A stretch of DNA of 64,000 nucleotides from Cohaesibacter haloalkalitolerans. GTDB lineage: Bacteria > Pseudomonadota > Alphaproteobacteria > Rhizobiales > Cohaesibacteraceae. The translations under genes were made by a program, and so were the position numbers. Under the pieces are notes generated by a model, which ran no database searches, was not told where the DNA came from, and saw only the letters and a program-made list of their open reading frames with translations. Each line of letters begins with the position of its first letter. Positions within the stretch are counted from its first letter, which is position 1. The DNA lies in NCBI RefSeq assembly GCF_003574655.1, contig NZ_QNUM01000001.1:496001-560000 (forward strand), given 5' to 3'. This document shows positions 11,225 through 22,603 of this stretch, piece by piece.

Positions 11225-11395
11225 GCGTGTTCCGGAGTGTTTGGTTTCAGGCGGCCGATGGGGGCTGTCCTTGCCATGCGCTGCAAGGCGGCGCGATGGC
11301 TTCTGGATGGGCGAAGCGTAATCCAGTTCGCCCGATCCGTCAAAAGGCACGGGATGGTGCAGGGCGCTTGCTCAAGGCCTTTCACAGCGGCGAAT

Positions 11396-11430
11396 CAAAA
11401 ACCCCGATACCGAAGGGTTCGGCATCGGGG
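11396..11430 (-). terminator. Intrinsic terminator after fsa
   Basis: On the minus strand, CCCCGATGCCGAA pairs with TTCGGTATCGGGG (11402-11430) with a three-base loop and one mismatch, followed by TTTTT. It separates fsa from xerC. Confidence 0.82.
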
Positions 11431-11492
11431 TCGTGTTCTGCACAGGCGATCCGGCAGGCCGGACCCTGCCCGGATCGGGCCTGAAGGCTGGC

Positions 11493-12146
11493 CTAGAGGA
11501 TGGACTGGCCGGTGGTTGCCCAGTCTTTCATGAAGGCTTCGAGGCCCTTGTCGGTCAGGGCATGGTTGACCAGACCCTTGATGACGGACGGCGGGATCGT
11601 TGCAACGTCGGCACCGGCAAGGGCGCATTCCTTGACATGGTTGGCGTTGCGGATGGACGCAGCCAGAATTTCTGTTTCGAAACCGTAGTTGTCATAGATG
11701 GTGCGGATGTCCTCGATCAGTTCCATGCCATCGATGTTGAGGTCGTCGAGACGGCCAATGAATGGAGAAATGAAGGTTGCACCGGCCTTTGCAGCCAGAA
11801 GCGCCTGGTTGGCAGAGAAGCAGAGGGTCACGTTGACCATGTGGCCATTGTCGGTCAAGGCCTTGCAGGTCTTCAGGCCGTCGATGGTCAGGGGAACCTT
11901 GATGGCAATGTTGTTTGCAATCTTGAGCAGTTCCTTGGCTTCAGCCATCATCTGGCTGTGTTCCAGCGCGGTCACTTCAGCAGAAACAGGGCCGTCGGTG
12001 ATTTCGCAGATTTCAGCGATGACTTCCTTGAAATCGCGGCCGGATTTGACGATCAGCGACGGGTTGGTGGTCACACCGTCGATCAGGCCCGTGGATGCCA
12101 GTTCGCGGATATCTTTGGTTTCGGCAGTATCGACGAAGAATTTCAT
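11493..12146 (-). CDS. fsa: Fructose-6-phosphate aldolase / transaldolase of the small TalC-FSA type
   Basis: This (beta/alpha)8-barrel aldolase has 217 residues, the normal size for the short transaldolase subfamily. It contains [10 protein letters not shown] (23-32) and the Schiff-base lysine Lys83 in AIKVPLT. The family either cleaves fructose 6-phosphate or acts as a transaldolase in the pentose phosphate pathway, and sequence alone does not separate these. The start MKFFVDTA at 12146 is the family N-terminus; a frame open to 12227 adds 27 unrelated residues. It is transcribed divergently from priA. Confidence 0.9.
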   Translation of the reverse strand: MKFFVDTAETKDIRELASTGLIDGVTTNPSLIVKSGRDFKEVIAEICEITDGPVSAEVTALEHSQMMAEAKELLKIANNIAIKVPLTIDGLKTCKALTDNGHMVNVTLCFSANQALLAAKAGATFISPFIGRLDDLNIDGMELIEDIRTIYDNYGFETEILAASIRNANHVKECALAGADVATIPPSVIKGLVNHALTDKGLEAFMKDWATTGQSIL

Positions 12147-12310
12147 TGTCTTTCGTGCTCCGTTTCCGTTAGCCATGTGAGCGCGACAACCGGTTTGGAA
12201 ATCGCGGCCGGGGTACGATATGTTCATTAAACCATAGTTCGGGGGTCGTCAGCCCGCATCTAAGGTGAAGTCAACTTATTTGCATCCTTGATGAAGGAAA
12301 AGGGATCATC

Positions 12311-14527
12311 TTGTCGTCAACGAGCCAAATTGTGTCAGTTCTTGTCCCGGTCTATGTGGATAGCTGTTACAGCTACCGGGTGCCCGCTGATTCGCCCTCG
12401 CTGTTTGATGACGACGCGGCGACGCGGTTTGCTGACAGGCTGGTGCCGGGGCAGGTGGTCCGGGTGCCGCTGGGGCCGCGCTCCGTGCTGGGGGTGGTCT
12501 GGGATGATCCAAGCGAATTTTCCGACGAAGCCCGCCTCAAGGATGTTGAGGCGGTCTATCCGGATGTCTGCCTGTCCGACGACTTCCGCAAGTTCGTGGA
12601 CTGGATTGCCCAATATACGCTGGCGCAGCGGGGCATGGTGTTGCGTATGGTGCTGCGCGGCGAAGAGGCTCTGTTGCCGCCAAGGGCGGTGTCTGCGCTG
12701 CGTCTGACAGGCACGCCGCCCGAACGCCTGACGAAGGCGCGGGAGCGGGTTCTGGAGGTGATGGAAGGCGGCTTGGCCGAGACCAAGGCAGCCATCGCCG
12801 AGCGGGCAGGCGTCTCGGCGTCGGTGATTGACGGTCTGGTGAAGGGCGGCACACTGTCGCCGTGCGAATTGCCGCCACCGGCCCTCATGGCGGCTCCGCA
12901 GGCCGATTTTGCGCCGCCAGATCTCAATGCGATACAGGCCGCAGCAGCCGATGAGATCCGTCAGATCGTCGCGGCGCGCGGCTTTGAAACCGTGCTGCTG
13001 GACGGGGTGACCGGATCGGGCAAGACCGAGGTCTATTTCGAGGCGGTGGCCGAGGCCTTGCGGCAGGAACGGCAGGTGCTGATTCTGGTCCCCGAAATTG
13101 CTCTGACGGATGCCTTTCTGACCCGTTTTGAAAGCCGGTTCGGTGTGCGGCCGGGGGAATGGCACTCCGGGCAGGCGCAACGCTACAAGAATCTGGTCTG
13201 GCGCGGGGTGGCCACCGGCGAGGTGCAGGTGGTCGTGGGCGCGCGGTCGTCGCTGATGCTGCCGTTCGGGAATCTTGGCCTTATCGTGGTGGACGAAGAG
13301 CATGACGGTGCCTACAAGCAGGAGGACCGCGTCATCTACAATGCGCGGGACATGTCGGTGGTGCGGGGCCACCTTTCCGGCTTTCCCGTCATTCTGGCCA
13401 GTGCGACCCCGTCGGTTGAAAGCCGCAACAACGCCGATCAGGGGCGTTATCGCCATATTCGGCTACCAAGTCGCTATGGTGGCCAGTCGATGCCGGACAT
13501 TTCCCTGATAGACATGCGGGTCAATCCGCCCGAAAAGGGCAGTTGGCTGTCGCCGATTCTGATTGATGCCGTTAATGAAACGATCGAGGCGGGACAGCAG
13601 AGCCTGTTGTTCCTTAACCGGCGCGGCTATGCGCCGCTGACTCTATGTCGCACCTGCGGGCATCGGTTCCAGTGCCCGAACTGTTCCACATGGCTGGTTG
13701 AACACCGGTTCCGCAAGCAACTGGTCTGCCATCACTGCGGACATTCGGAGCCGGTTCCGCCGACCTGTCCCCATTGTGGCGATGAACACAGCCTTGTTGC
13801 CTGCGGCCCGGGCGTTGAGCGAATTGCCGAAGAGGCGGCCAGTCGCTGGCCGGATCGCAGAATCGTCATCCTGTCGAGCGACCTTATCCACGGGGTGCAG
13901 CAATTGCGGGCCGAACTGGAGCTTATCTCGTCCGGTCAGGCAGATATTGTCATCGGCACGCAGCTGGTGGCCAAGGGGCACAACTTCCCGGCGATGACGC
14001 TGGTTGGCGTCATCGATGCGGACCTCGGGCTGGCCCATGGCGACCTTCGGGCTGGCGAAAAGGTGTTCCAGACTCTGGCGCAGGTGACCGGCCGTGCTGG
14101 CCGCATACAGGGGCAGGGACGCGGTCTGCTGCAGAGCTATGTTCCGGACCATCCGGTCATTGCTGCGCTTGCGAAAGGGGAGCGGGAAGAGTTTTACACA
14201 TATGAGTTGGACCAACGTCGTAAGGCAGGTATGCCGCCTTTCGGGCGACTGGCGGCGGTGATTCTGTCTTCCGAGCATCGCGAGGCTGCGCTGGCCTATG
14301 GGCGCGAGATGGTGCGAGCCGTTCCGCATGAGGAGGGCGTGCGGGTTCTTGGGCCTGCGGAAGCACCGATTTCCGTGCTCAGGGGGCGTTTCCGCTTCCG
14401 GTTGCTGGTGACCGCGCCACGGGCTTTTCCGCTGTCCCAGTGGATGCGCAGCTGGTTGGCGCAAAGTCCCAAAATCGCAGGGTCACTACGTATGCAGGTC
14501 GATATTGATCCGGTTTCCTTCATGTGA
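12311..14527 (+). CDS. priA: Primosomal protein N' (replication restart helicase PriA)
   Basis: This 3'-5' SF2 helicase reloads the replisome at stalled forks. It has 738 residues, full length. There is an N-terminal DNA-binding domain, a Walker A GVTGSGKTE with Lys238, a DEEH Walker B box, and the zinc-binding cysteine cluster (CRTCG, CPNC, CHHCG, CPHCG) at about 442-492. The start is a TTG at 12311 preceded by AAGGAAAAGGGA; no in-frame ATG near it gives a better start. It reads towards the atp operon, with a 236-base gap. Confidence 0.94.
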   Translation: MSSTSQIVSVLVPVYVDSCYSYRVPADSPSLFDDDAATRFADRLVPGQVVRVPLGPRSVLGVVWDDPSEFSDEARLKDVEAVYPDVCLSDDFRKFVDWIAQYTLAQRGMVLRMVLRGEEALLPPRAVSALRLTGTPPERLTKARERVLEVMEGGLAETKAAIAERAGVSASVIDGLVKGGTLSPCELPPPALMAAPQADFAPPDLNAIQAAAADEIRQIVAARGFETVLLDGVTGSGKTEVYFEAVAEALRQERQVLILVPEIALTDAFLTRFESRFGVRPGEWHSGQAQRYKNLVWRGVATGEVQVVVGARSSLMLPFGNLGLIVVDEEHDGAYKQEDRVIYNARDMSVVRGHLSGFPVILASATPSVESRNNADQGRYRHIRLPSRYGGQSMPDISLIDMRVNPPEKGSWLSPILIDAVNETIEAGQQSLLFLNRRGYAPLTLCRTCGHRFQCPNCSTWLVEHRFRKQLVCHHCGHSEPVPPTCPHCGDEHSLVACGPGVERIAEEAASRWPDRRIVILSSDLIHGVQQLRAELELISSGQADIVIGTQLVAKGHNFPAMTLVGVIDADLGLAHGDLRAGEKVFQTLAQVTGRAGRIQGQGRGLLQSYVPDHPVIAALAKGEREEFYTYELDQRRKAGMPPFGRLAAVILSSEHREAALAYGREMVRAVPHEEGVRVLGPAEAPISVLRGRFRFRLLVTAPRAFPLSQWMRSWLAQSPKIAGSLRMQVDIDPVSFM

Positions 14528-14763
14528 TCTTATTGCTTCTGCGAAGAGATGAAGCTGTGTAGAACGCGGTCACAAGTCCGTAATAGCGATACGGTTTACG
14601 ACTTATGGCTCTAACCGCAATGTTGCGCATGCTCATTCCATGTGCTAGACGAGCTAGCGGTTTCAGGGATTTACCTCCCCGGACAGATGAGACGAACTCC
14701 CAAGGGAGATAAGGGCTTTAGCTGGCTCATGTTTTCGCATAACAGGTTGGGAGCATTCTCCAA

Positions 14764-15342
14764 ATGTCAGAGAGCAACCAGGTGACAGATACTAATTCAG
14801 AAGTTTCAGGAGTGGCCGAACGTTACGCTCGCGCGTTGTTTGATCTCGCTCTCGAAGAAAAGGCAATTGATGCGGCAGAAGCTGATCTGGCGCGTATTGA
14901 AGCCATTATGGATGAAAGTGAAGACTTCATGCGGCTTGTCAAAAGCCCCGTCTTCACTGCTGAAGAGCAATTGGCTGCAGTTTCAGCACTTTTGGACAAG
15001 ATCGGAATGTCTGGCATTGTCGGGAATTTTGTTCGTGTCGTTGCTCAGAACCGCCGGCTGTTTTCCCTGCCGGGTATAATCAAAGCTTTTCGCAAGATCC
15101 TTTCCGTCCATCGCGGTGAGCAAGTGGCAGAAGTCACGTCCGCTCAACCTTTGGGTGATGACGACCTGGCTGCGCTCAAGGCGTCGCTCAAGGAAGCATT
15201 GGGCAAGGATATTGCAATTCATGCCAAGGTCGATGCAGATATTCTGGGTGGCCTTGTAGTAAAAGTAGGCTCACGGATGATTGACTCATCTGTGCGCACA
15301 AAACTCAACTCGCTCAAGATTGCACTGAAAGAGGTCGGCTGA
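14764..15342 (+). CDS. atpH: F1 ATP synthase delta subunit
   Basis: This peripheral-stalk subunit links F1 to the b subunits of Fo. It has 192 residues. The [13 protein letters not shown] segment (about 18-30) is the conserved N-terminal OSCP/delta signature and [11 protein letters not shown] near the end is the C-terminal signature. It opens the F1-only operon; the Fo genes are encoded elsewhere, as is normal in alphaproteobacteria. Its TGA overlaps the atpA ATG by one base, which suggests coupled translation. Confidence 0.95.
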   Translation: MSESNQVTDTNSEVSGVAERYARALFDLALEEKAIDAAEADLARIEAIMDESEDFMRLVKSPVFTAEEQLAAVSALLDKIGMSGIVGNFVRVVAQNRRLFSLPGIIKAFRKILSVHRGEQVAEVTSAQPLGDDDLAALKASLKEALGKDIAIHAKVDADILGGLVVKVGSRMIDSSVRTKLNSLKIALKEVG

Positions 15343-16871
15343 TGGATATTCGGGCCGCGGAAATTTCCGCAATCCTCAAGGAGCAGATCAAAAACTTCGG
15401 TACTGACGCTCATGTCTCCGAAGTTGGTCAGGTTCTGTCTGTTGGTGACGGTATCGCCCGCATCTATGGTCTGGATAATGTTCAGGCCGGTGAGATGGTG
15501 GAATTCCCTGGTGGAATGCGCGGTATGGCGCTCAACCTTGAAATGGACAACGTCGGCGTCGTGCTGTTTGGCGATGACCGTGGCGTTAAGGAAGGCGATG
15601 TGGTCAAACGGACCGGCGCCATCGTTGACGTACCTGTCGGCAAGGGCCTTCTGGGCCGTGTCGTTGATCCGCTTGGAAACCCAATTGATGGTAAAGGCCC
15701 GATCGAGGCCACTGAACGCCGTCGTGTGGACGTGAAGGCGCCGGGTATCATCCCGCGCAAATCCGTGCACGAACCAATGCAGACGGGTCTGAAAGCCGTT
15801 GACGCGCTTATTCCGATTGGACGTGGCCAGCGTGAGCTGATCATTGGCGACCGTCAGACCGGTAAGACCGCGATTGCGCTTGATGCCATTCTGAACCAGA
15901 AATCGATCAACGAAACCGGTTCGGAAAGCGAAAAGCTCTACTGCGTTTATGTGGCCGTTGGTCAGAAACGCTCCACCGTTGCCCAGTTCGTGAAAACGCT
16001 GGAAGAAAACGGTGCGCTTGAATATTCCATCATCGTCGCTGCTACCGCGTCCGATCCTGCTCCGATGCAGTATCTGGCTCCGTTTGCCGGCTGTGCGATG
16101 GGTGAATTCTTCCGCGATAATGGCATGCACTCCCTTCTGGTCTATGATGATCTGACCAAGCAGGCTGTTGCCTATCGCCAGATGTCCCTGCTGCTTCGCC
16201 GCCCGCCAGGACGTGAAGCTTATCCGGGTGACGTGTTCTACCTGCATTCCCGCCTTCTGGAGCGCGCTGCGAAGCTGAACGAAGACAACGGGTCCGGTTC
16301 CATGACGGCTCTGCCGGTCATCGAAACCCAGGCCAACGACGTGTCTGCGTTCATTCCGACCAACGTGATTTCCATTACCGACGGTCAGATCTTCCTGGAA
16401 ACCGACCTGTTCTATCAGGGTGTCCGCCCTGCCGTGAACGTTGGTCTGTCGGTGTCCCGCGTGGGATCGTCGGCCCAGATCAAGGCCATGAAGCAGGTTG
16501 CCGGTCCGATTAAGGGTGAATTGGCCCAGTATCGTGAAATGGCTGCGTTCGCGCAGTTCGGCTCCGACCTTGATGCTACCACCCAGCGTTTGCTGAACCG
16601 TGGTGCCCGTTTGACCGAGCTTCTGAAACAGCCGCAGTTCTCGCCACTCAAGGTGGAAGAACAGGTCGCTGTGATCTACGCCGGTGTGAACGGTTATCTG
16701 GACACCATCGCAGTCAATCAGGTTCATGCGTTTGAACAAGGTCTGCTTTCCGTGATGCGCAACGAGCACAAGGACGTGCTGGATGCCATTCGCGAAAAGA
16801 AGGCTCTGGATGACGAAATTACAACCAAACTGAAGGCGGCGGTCGACGGTTTTGCAAAGAACTTTGCTTAA
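15342..16871 (+). CDS. atpA: F1 ATP synthase alpha subunit
   Basis: This is the regulatory nucleotide-binding subunit of the F1 hexamer. The 509 residues are the expected length. The P-loop is GDRQTGKT (about 169-176), and the conserved [14 protein letters not shown] stretch lies near residue 364. The N-terminal residues [15 protein letters not shown] match the delta-contacting helix. Third bases are typical of the neighbours. It is cotranscribed with atpH upstream and atpG 29 bases downstream. Confidence 0.98.
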   Translation: MDIRAAEISAILKEQIKNFGTDAHVSEVGQVLSVGDGIARIYGLDNVQAGEMVEFPGGMRGMALNLEMDNVGVVLFGDDRGVKEGDVVKRTGAIVDVPVGKGLLGRVVDPLGNPIDGKGPIEATERRRVDVKAPGIIPRKSVHEPMQTGLKAVDALIPIGRGQRELIIGDRQTGKTAIALDAILNQKSINETGSESEKLYCVYVAVGQKRSTVAQFVKTLEENGALEYSIIVAATASDPAPMQYLAPFAGCAMGEFFRDNGMHSLLVYDDLTKQAVAYRQMSLLLRRPPGREAYPGDVFYLHSRLLERAAKLNEDNGSGSMTALPVIETQANDVSAFIPTNVISITDGQIFLETDLFYQGVRPAVNVGLSVSRVGSSAQIKAMKQVAGPIKGELAQYREMAAFAQFGSDLDATTQRLLNRGARLTELLKQPQFSPLKVEEQVAVIYAGVNGYLDTIAVNQVHAFEQGLLSVMRNEHKDVLDAIREKKALDDEITTKLKAAVDGFAKNFA

Positions 16872-16900
16872 CTTCCGGCTGACGGGGAACGGAGGCTATC

Positions 16901-19242
<2,342 letters not shown>

Positions 19243-19281
19243 GCGGCGTCTTTCCGGCGGGGAAGGAAGTAGGTATTCATC

Positions 19282-19686
19282 ATGGCTCAAGCTTTTGGTT
19301 TTGAACTCGTGTCGCCTGAAAGACTGGTTCTGTCCGAATCCTGTGTGTCTGTTCTGGTTCCGGGTTCTGACGGTTACTTTACTGTGCTGGACAAGCATGC
19401 TCCGTTGATTTCCACGATCGCTCCGGGAATTCTGGAAGCGGAACTGGAAGATGGCAGCAAGCGCGATATCTACGTTCGCGGTGGCTTTGCCGATGTCAGT
19501 GATAGCGGGCTCAAGATTCTTGTCGAGCAGGCGCTTCCTGTCGAAGAGCTGGACCACGAAAAAATGGCTCAGCTGATTAAGGATGCGGAAGAAGATGTTG
19601 CTGATGCAGAGACGGACGATCAGCGAAACGAAGCAACGCTGAGGCTTGCTCGTTTGCAGAAGATCAAGGTTGCGGTATCGCAATAG
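19282..19686 (+). CDS. atpC: F1 ATP synthase epsilon subunit
   Basis: This stalk subunit regulates ATP hydrolysis. It has 134 residues, with an N-terminal beta-sandwich (FELVSPERLVLS...GYFTVLDKHAPLIS) and a two-helix C-terminal part. It is the last gene of the operon; a terminator follows within 25 bases. Confidence 0.95.
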   Translation: MAQAFGFELVSPERLVLSESCVSVLVPGSDGYFTVLDKHAPLISTIAPGILEAELEDGSKRDIYVRGGFADVSDSGLKILVEQALPVEELDHEKMAQLIKDAEEDVADAETDDQRNEATLRLARLQKIKVAVSQ

Positions 19687-19709
19687 AGCTGGTTTCAATC
19701 GATTGAATG

Positions 19710-19748
19710 AAGGGTCGCAAGTAATTGAACTTGCGGCCCTTTTCTTTT
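19710..19748 (+). terminator. Intrinsic terminator of the atp operon
   Basis: AAGGGTCGCAAGT (19710-19722) pairs with ACTTGCGGCCCTT (19730-19742) with one mismatch, followed by TTCTTTT. Confidence 0.85.
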
Positions 19749-20070
19749 GGAATTATTGCGACTCAGTACCATGTGGGAATGCGTAGTTTTGGCAGGGTAA
19801 CTATTGTCAGGGCTGATCTCTGTGTGCAGGTTATCTACTTAATATTGCTAATAATTTGTGGAAAAATTTTTACCTGTCACTTTTTACCATGCTCTCTCGT
19901 AACTGCCGGTGTGATCAGCGATTTTTCTATTAGTAGTAATGCTTCCCATTACTTCCGATATTTAGCATCTATTCAAAATTAATTATATGTTAATCATAAA
20001 ATTCTGATCCTTTTGTACGAGGTGGTCTTTATCACGGCGTGAAGGGGCACGCTCCAGAAGGATAATACAG
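19749..20070. other. AT-rich gap before the first chemoreceptor gene
   Basis: This stretch is much richer in A and T than the flanking genes. I see no convincing gene or RNA. It must contain the promoter of the downstream chemoreceptor, but no clear sigma-70 or sigma-28 pair stands out. The coding-like frame at 19725-19982 begins inside the atp terminator and has no ribosome binding site. Confidence 0.4.
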
Positions 20071-22158
20071 ATGTCAATAAGCCAAGAAGCATTCTACGCG
20101 AACGGGGGAAGTCAACCAGCTCCGAGTTCGTTTAAGCAAGCACCACGGGGATTGAAGCGCCTGAAGATTGGTCACCGCATTGTCATTGGATTCATGATGG
20201 TTCTGATGATACTTGCGGGGCTCGCCTTCACAGCCATTCAGGGGTTGCGGCAGCTGGATGCCAATTTCGCGCACTATGGTGATCTCTCCGGGGATGCGAT
20301 CATCGCTAAGCAGCTCCAGACCCAACTGCTCAATATCCAGTTGGCGGCGAGAGAATACATGTCTTCATCGACGGACAAGAATGCAGAGCGGTTCGAAAAC
20401 CGTTATTCAACATTGCTCGGCATAATGGAAACCGCTCACGATGAAATTCAGCAATTTGATCGAGTTGCCCTCTTGAAGCAGATTGACCAGAATCTTGGCC
20501 ACTACAAGCAGGGCTTCGAACGCCTTGTTGAACTGATGACGCTTAGAAACAAGCTGGTCTATGACACCCTTGCGTCTATTGGTACCGACATCAATCAGCG
20601 CATCGATCAGGTCGACCGGATCATCGCCTCCTCTGGCAATGCCTCTTTGAACCAATATGCTGGCAAGATCCGAGAGAACATGCTGCTGGCTCGCTTGAGC
20701 CTGATGAAATTTGTTGATGACAACCGGGCTGAGACGATTGCTGAAACCTTCACATATCTGGAGGATTTGAACGTTGCGGACAACAAGCTGCGCAGCAGCA
20801 TGATTTCCAGTGAACTAGCGGGCGAGTTAACCGGACTGTCGCGGCGGATTGCCGACTATTCGCGCGAAATCGAGACGCTGCGCAATACAATCGAGGAACG
20901 AAACAAACTGCAGGTGCAGACGTTGGACCAGCGATCAACGGAAATTCTTTCTGCCGCGGAAGAGATTGCGTCTACGGTTGCCAGCGATACCTCGGATCTC
21001 GAAAAGGCGGTAATGGACAATTTTACCAACACCAACACTCTGTTGCTGATCGCCAGCGCAGTGGCTGTTGCCATTGGTCTTGGTTGCGCACTTGTCATTT
21101 CGCGGGGCATCACAAAGCCTGTAGTAACCCTGACGGGTGTGATGAAGGATCTGGCCAACGAAAACCTGTCTGTCGATGTTCCTGGCAAGGAGCGGGGTGA
21201 CGAGCTTGGCGAAATGGCATCTGCTGTTGAAGTCTTCAAGCAAAATGCGATCCGGACCAAGGAGCTTGAGACAGAGCAGATCGAACATCAGAAACGCACA
21301 GAGCTTGAGAAGCGCGAGATGATGGGGAAAATGGCCGATGATTTCAACGATCACATTGGCAGCATCATCGATACCGTATCTTCAGCATCCGAAGAGCTGA
21401 GCTCCAGTGCCAAATCCATGTCTGATGTTTCTGATCAGACAGAGCGACAGGTGGCTGAAGCTTCTGCAGCTTCTGCCCAGACTTCGGGTAACGTGCAGAC
21501 GGTTGCAACTGCGACCGAGGAAATGACGAGCACGATTGGTGAAATCAGCGTTCAGGTTCAGCAGGCTTCCCAATCGGCACGGGAAGCAGTCTCGAAGGTG
21601 GATGCCACCAACCAGATGATGGAACTGCTGGCATCAAACTCCAACAAGATTGGCGAAGTGGTCGAGATGATTTCTCAGATCGCGGAACAGACCAATCTGC
21701 TCGCGCTCAATGCCACCATAGAATCGGCCCGAGCCGGGGAGGCAGGCAAGGGGTTCGCAGTTGTTGCTGGTGAGGTCAAGGCACTGGCGGGCCAGACGGC
21801 CAAGGCGACCGACGAGATTGCCCAGCAGATCAACGAGATTCAGGCCGCAACTGAAAAGGCCTCTGTCTCGATGCAGGATGTCAGTCAGGTGATCCAGCGG
21901 CTTGATGAGTTCACGGCAGCAATCGCCTCGGCCATGGAGCAGCAGAATGCTGCCACTGGTGAGATCTCAAACAGCATTCATCAGGCAGCGCAGGGCACGG
22001 AGATCGTCGACAACTCCATTGCGTCGGTCTCAAGGGCTTCACAGGAAGCAGCGACTGCTTCGTCCCATGTAATGAAGGCTGCCAGTGAGTTGGCCAAGCA
22101 ATCGGATTTCCTCAAGACTGAAGTACAACGTTTCATTGACCATGTGCGAGAGGGGTAG
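20071..22158 (+). CDS. Methyl-accepting chemotaxis protein, first of a tandem pair
   Basis: This inner-membrane chemoreceptor has 695 residues. The order is a cytoplasmic N-tail, TM1 (about 35-55), a helical periplasmic sensor of roughly 265 residues, TM2 (about 325-347), HAMP (about 348-400), and a long coiled-coil signalling domain with the conserved tip around [20 protein letters not shown] (about 548-567). The large all-helical sensor with two repeats of an LL.IQLAAR / LL.ARLSL pattern fits a helical bimodular (HBM-like) sensor, known in other receptors to bind organic acids. There is no C-terminal CheR-tethering pentapeptide. RBS AGAAGGA precedes the ATG. Confidence 0.93.
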   Translation: MSISQEAFYANGGSQPAPSSFKQAPRGLKRLKIGHRIVIGFMMVLMILAGLAFTAIQGLRQLDANFAHYGDLSGDAIIAKQLQTQLLNIQLAAREYMSSSTDKNAERFENRYSTLLGIMETAHDEIQQFDRVALLKQIDQNLGHYKQGFERLVELMTLRNKLVYDTLASIGTDINQRIDQVDRIIASSGNASLNQYAGKIRENMLLARLSLMKFVDDNRAETIAETFTYLEDLNVADNKLRSSMISSELAGELTGLSRRIADYSREIETLRNTIEERNKLQVQTLDQRSTEILSAAEEIASTVASDTSDLEKAVMDNFTNTNTLLLIASAVAVAIGLGCALVISRGITKPVVTLTGVMKDLANENLSVDVPGKERGDELGEMASAVEVFKQNAIRTKELETEQIEHQKRTELEKREMMGKMADDFNDHIGSIIDTVSSASEELSSSAKSMSDVSDQTERQVAEASAASAQTSGNVQTVATATEEMTSTIGEISVQVQQASQSAREAVSKVDATNQMMELLASNSNKIGEVVEMISQIAEQTNLLALNATIESARAGEAGKGFAVVAGEVKALAGQTAKATDEIAQQINEIQAATEKASVSMQDVSQVIQRLDEFTAAIASAMEQQNAATGEISNSIHQAAQGTEIVDNSIASVSRASQEAATASSHVMKAASELAKQSDFLKTEVQRFIDHVREG

Positions 22159-22183
22159 TCCCTGATTGCAAGCTACATCGAAG

Positions 22184-22216
22184 AGGCTGCGCCGCACAAA
22201 GCGCAGCCTTTTTTTG
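22184..22216 (+). terminator. Intrinsic terminator after first chemoreceptor
   Basis: AGGCTGCGC (22184-22192) pairs with GCGCAGCCT (22201-22209), followed by a run of seven T. Confidence 0.92.
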
Positions 22217-22603
22217 TTTCAGGGAAATTTCTCTTGGGTCCGAATCAACGTCAACTTAAAGGAAGAAATAATATTAAATATATATTTATAGAATAACTTA
22301 CTAATTTGATATATTTACATGGTTGGATCCAGATTGAAAAATTAATTATTTCGGTTTGCTTGATAATAATTCTAGTCATTTTGGGCAGTAATGGTTTTAA
22401 CCGAAAGAATAGTTATTGTATTTTAGTGCTCAAAATTCATTTTTAACAAAATATCAATAAAAATTAACGTTTATATTCAGATCTTTACTTGAATGTAATT
22501 TTCAATTCAGAGATCATTAATGCTTTGTTAACCATGCCTAACAAATCCTTGGGTTGTTACACAACTCATTTCATCCAGAAGTGTTCATTCCGGGGAGCAA
22601 GGC
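22217..22603. other. Very AT-rich gap between the two chemoreceptor genes
   Basis: About 390 bases with A+T far above the neighbours, especially 22260-22500. It separates two independently terminated receptor genes, so it should hold the second promoter. I recognise no gene, tRNA or clear operator. Confidence 0.4.

Noticed and set aside
10265-11350. Phage-type integrase reading for the tyrosine recombinase
   Set aside because: Location next to fsa, priA and the atp operon and normal length fit chromosomal XerC; no phage genes or attachment repeats lie nearby.
15219-16769. 516-codon frame antisense to atpA
   Set aside because: Shadow of the ATP synthase alpha gene; its protein shows no domain.
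19725-19982. 85-codon frame after atpC
   Set aside because: Starts inside the atp terminator, has no ribosome binding site, and lies in AT-rich DNA.
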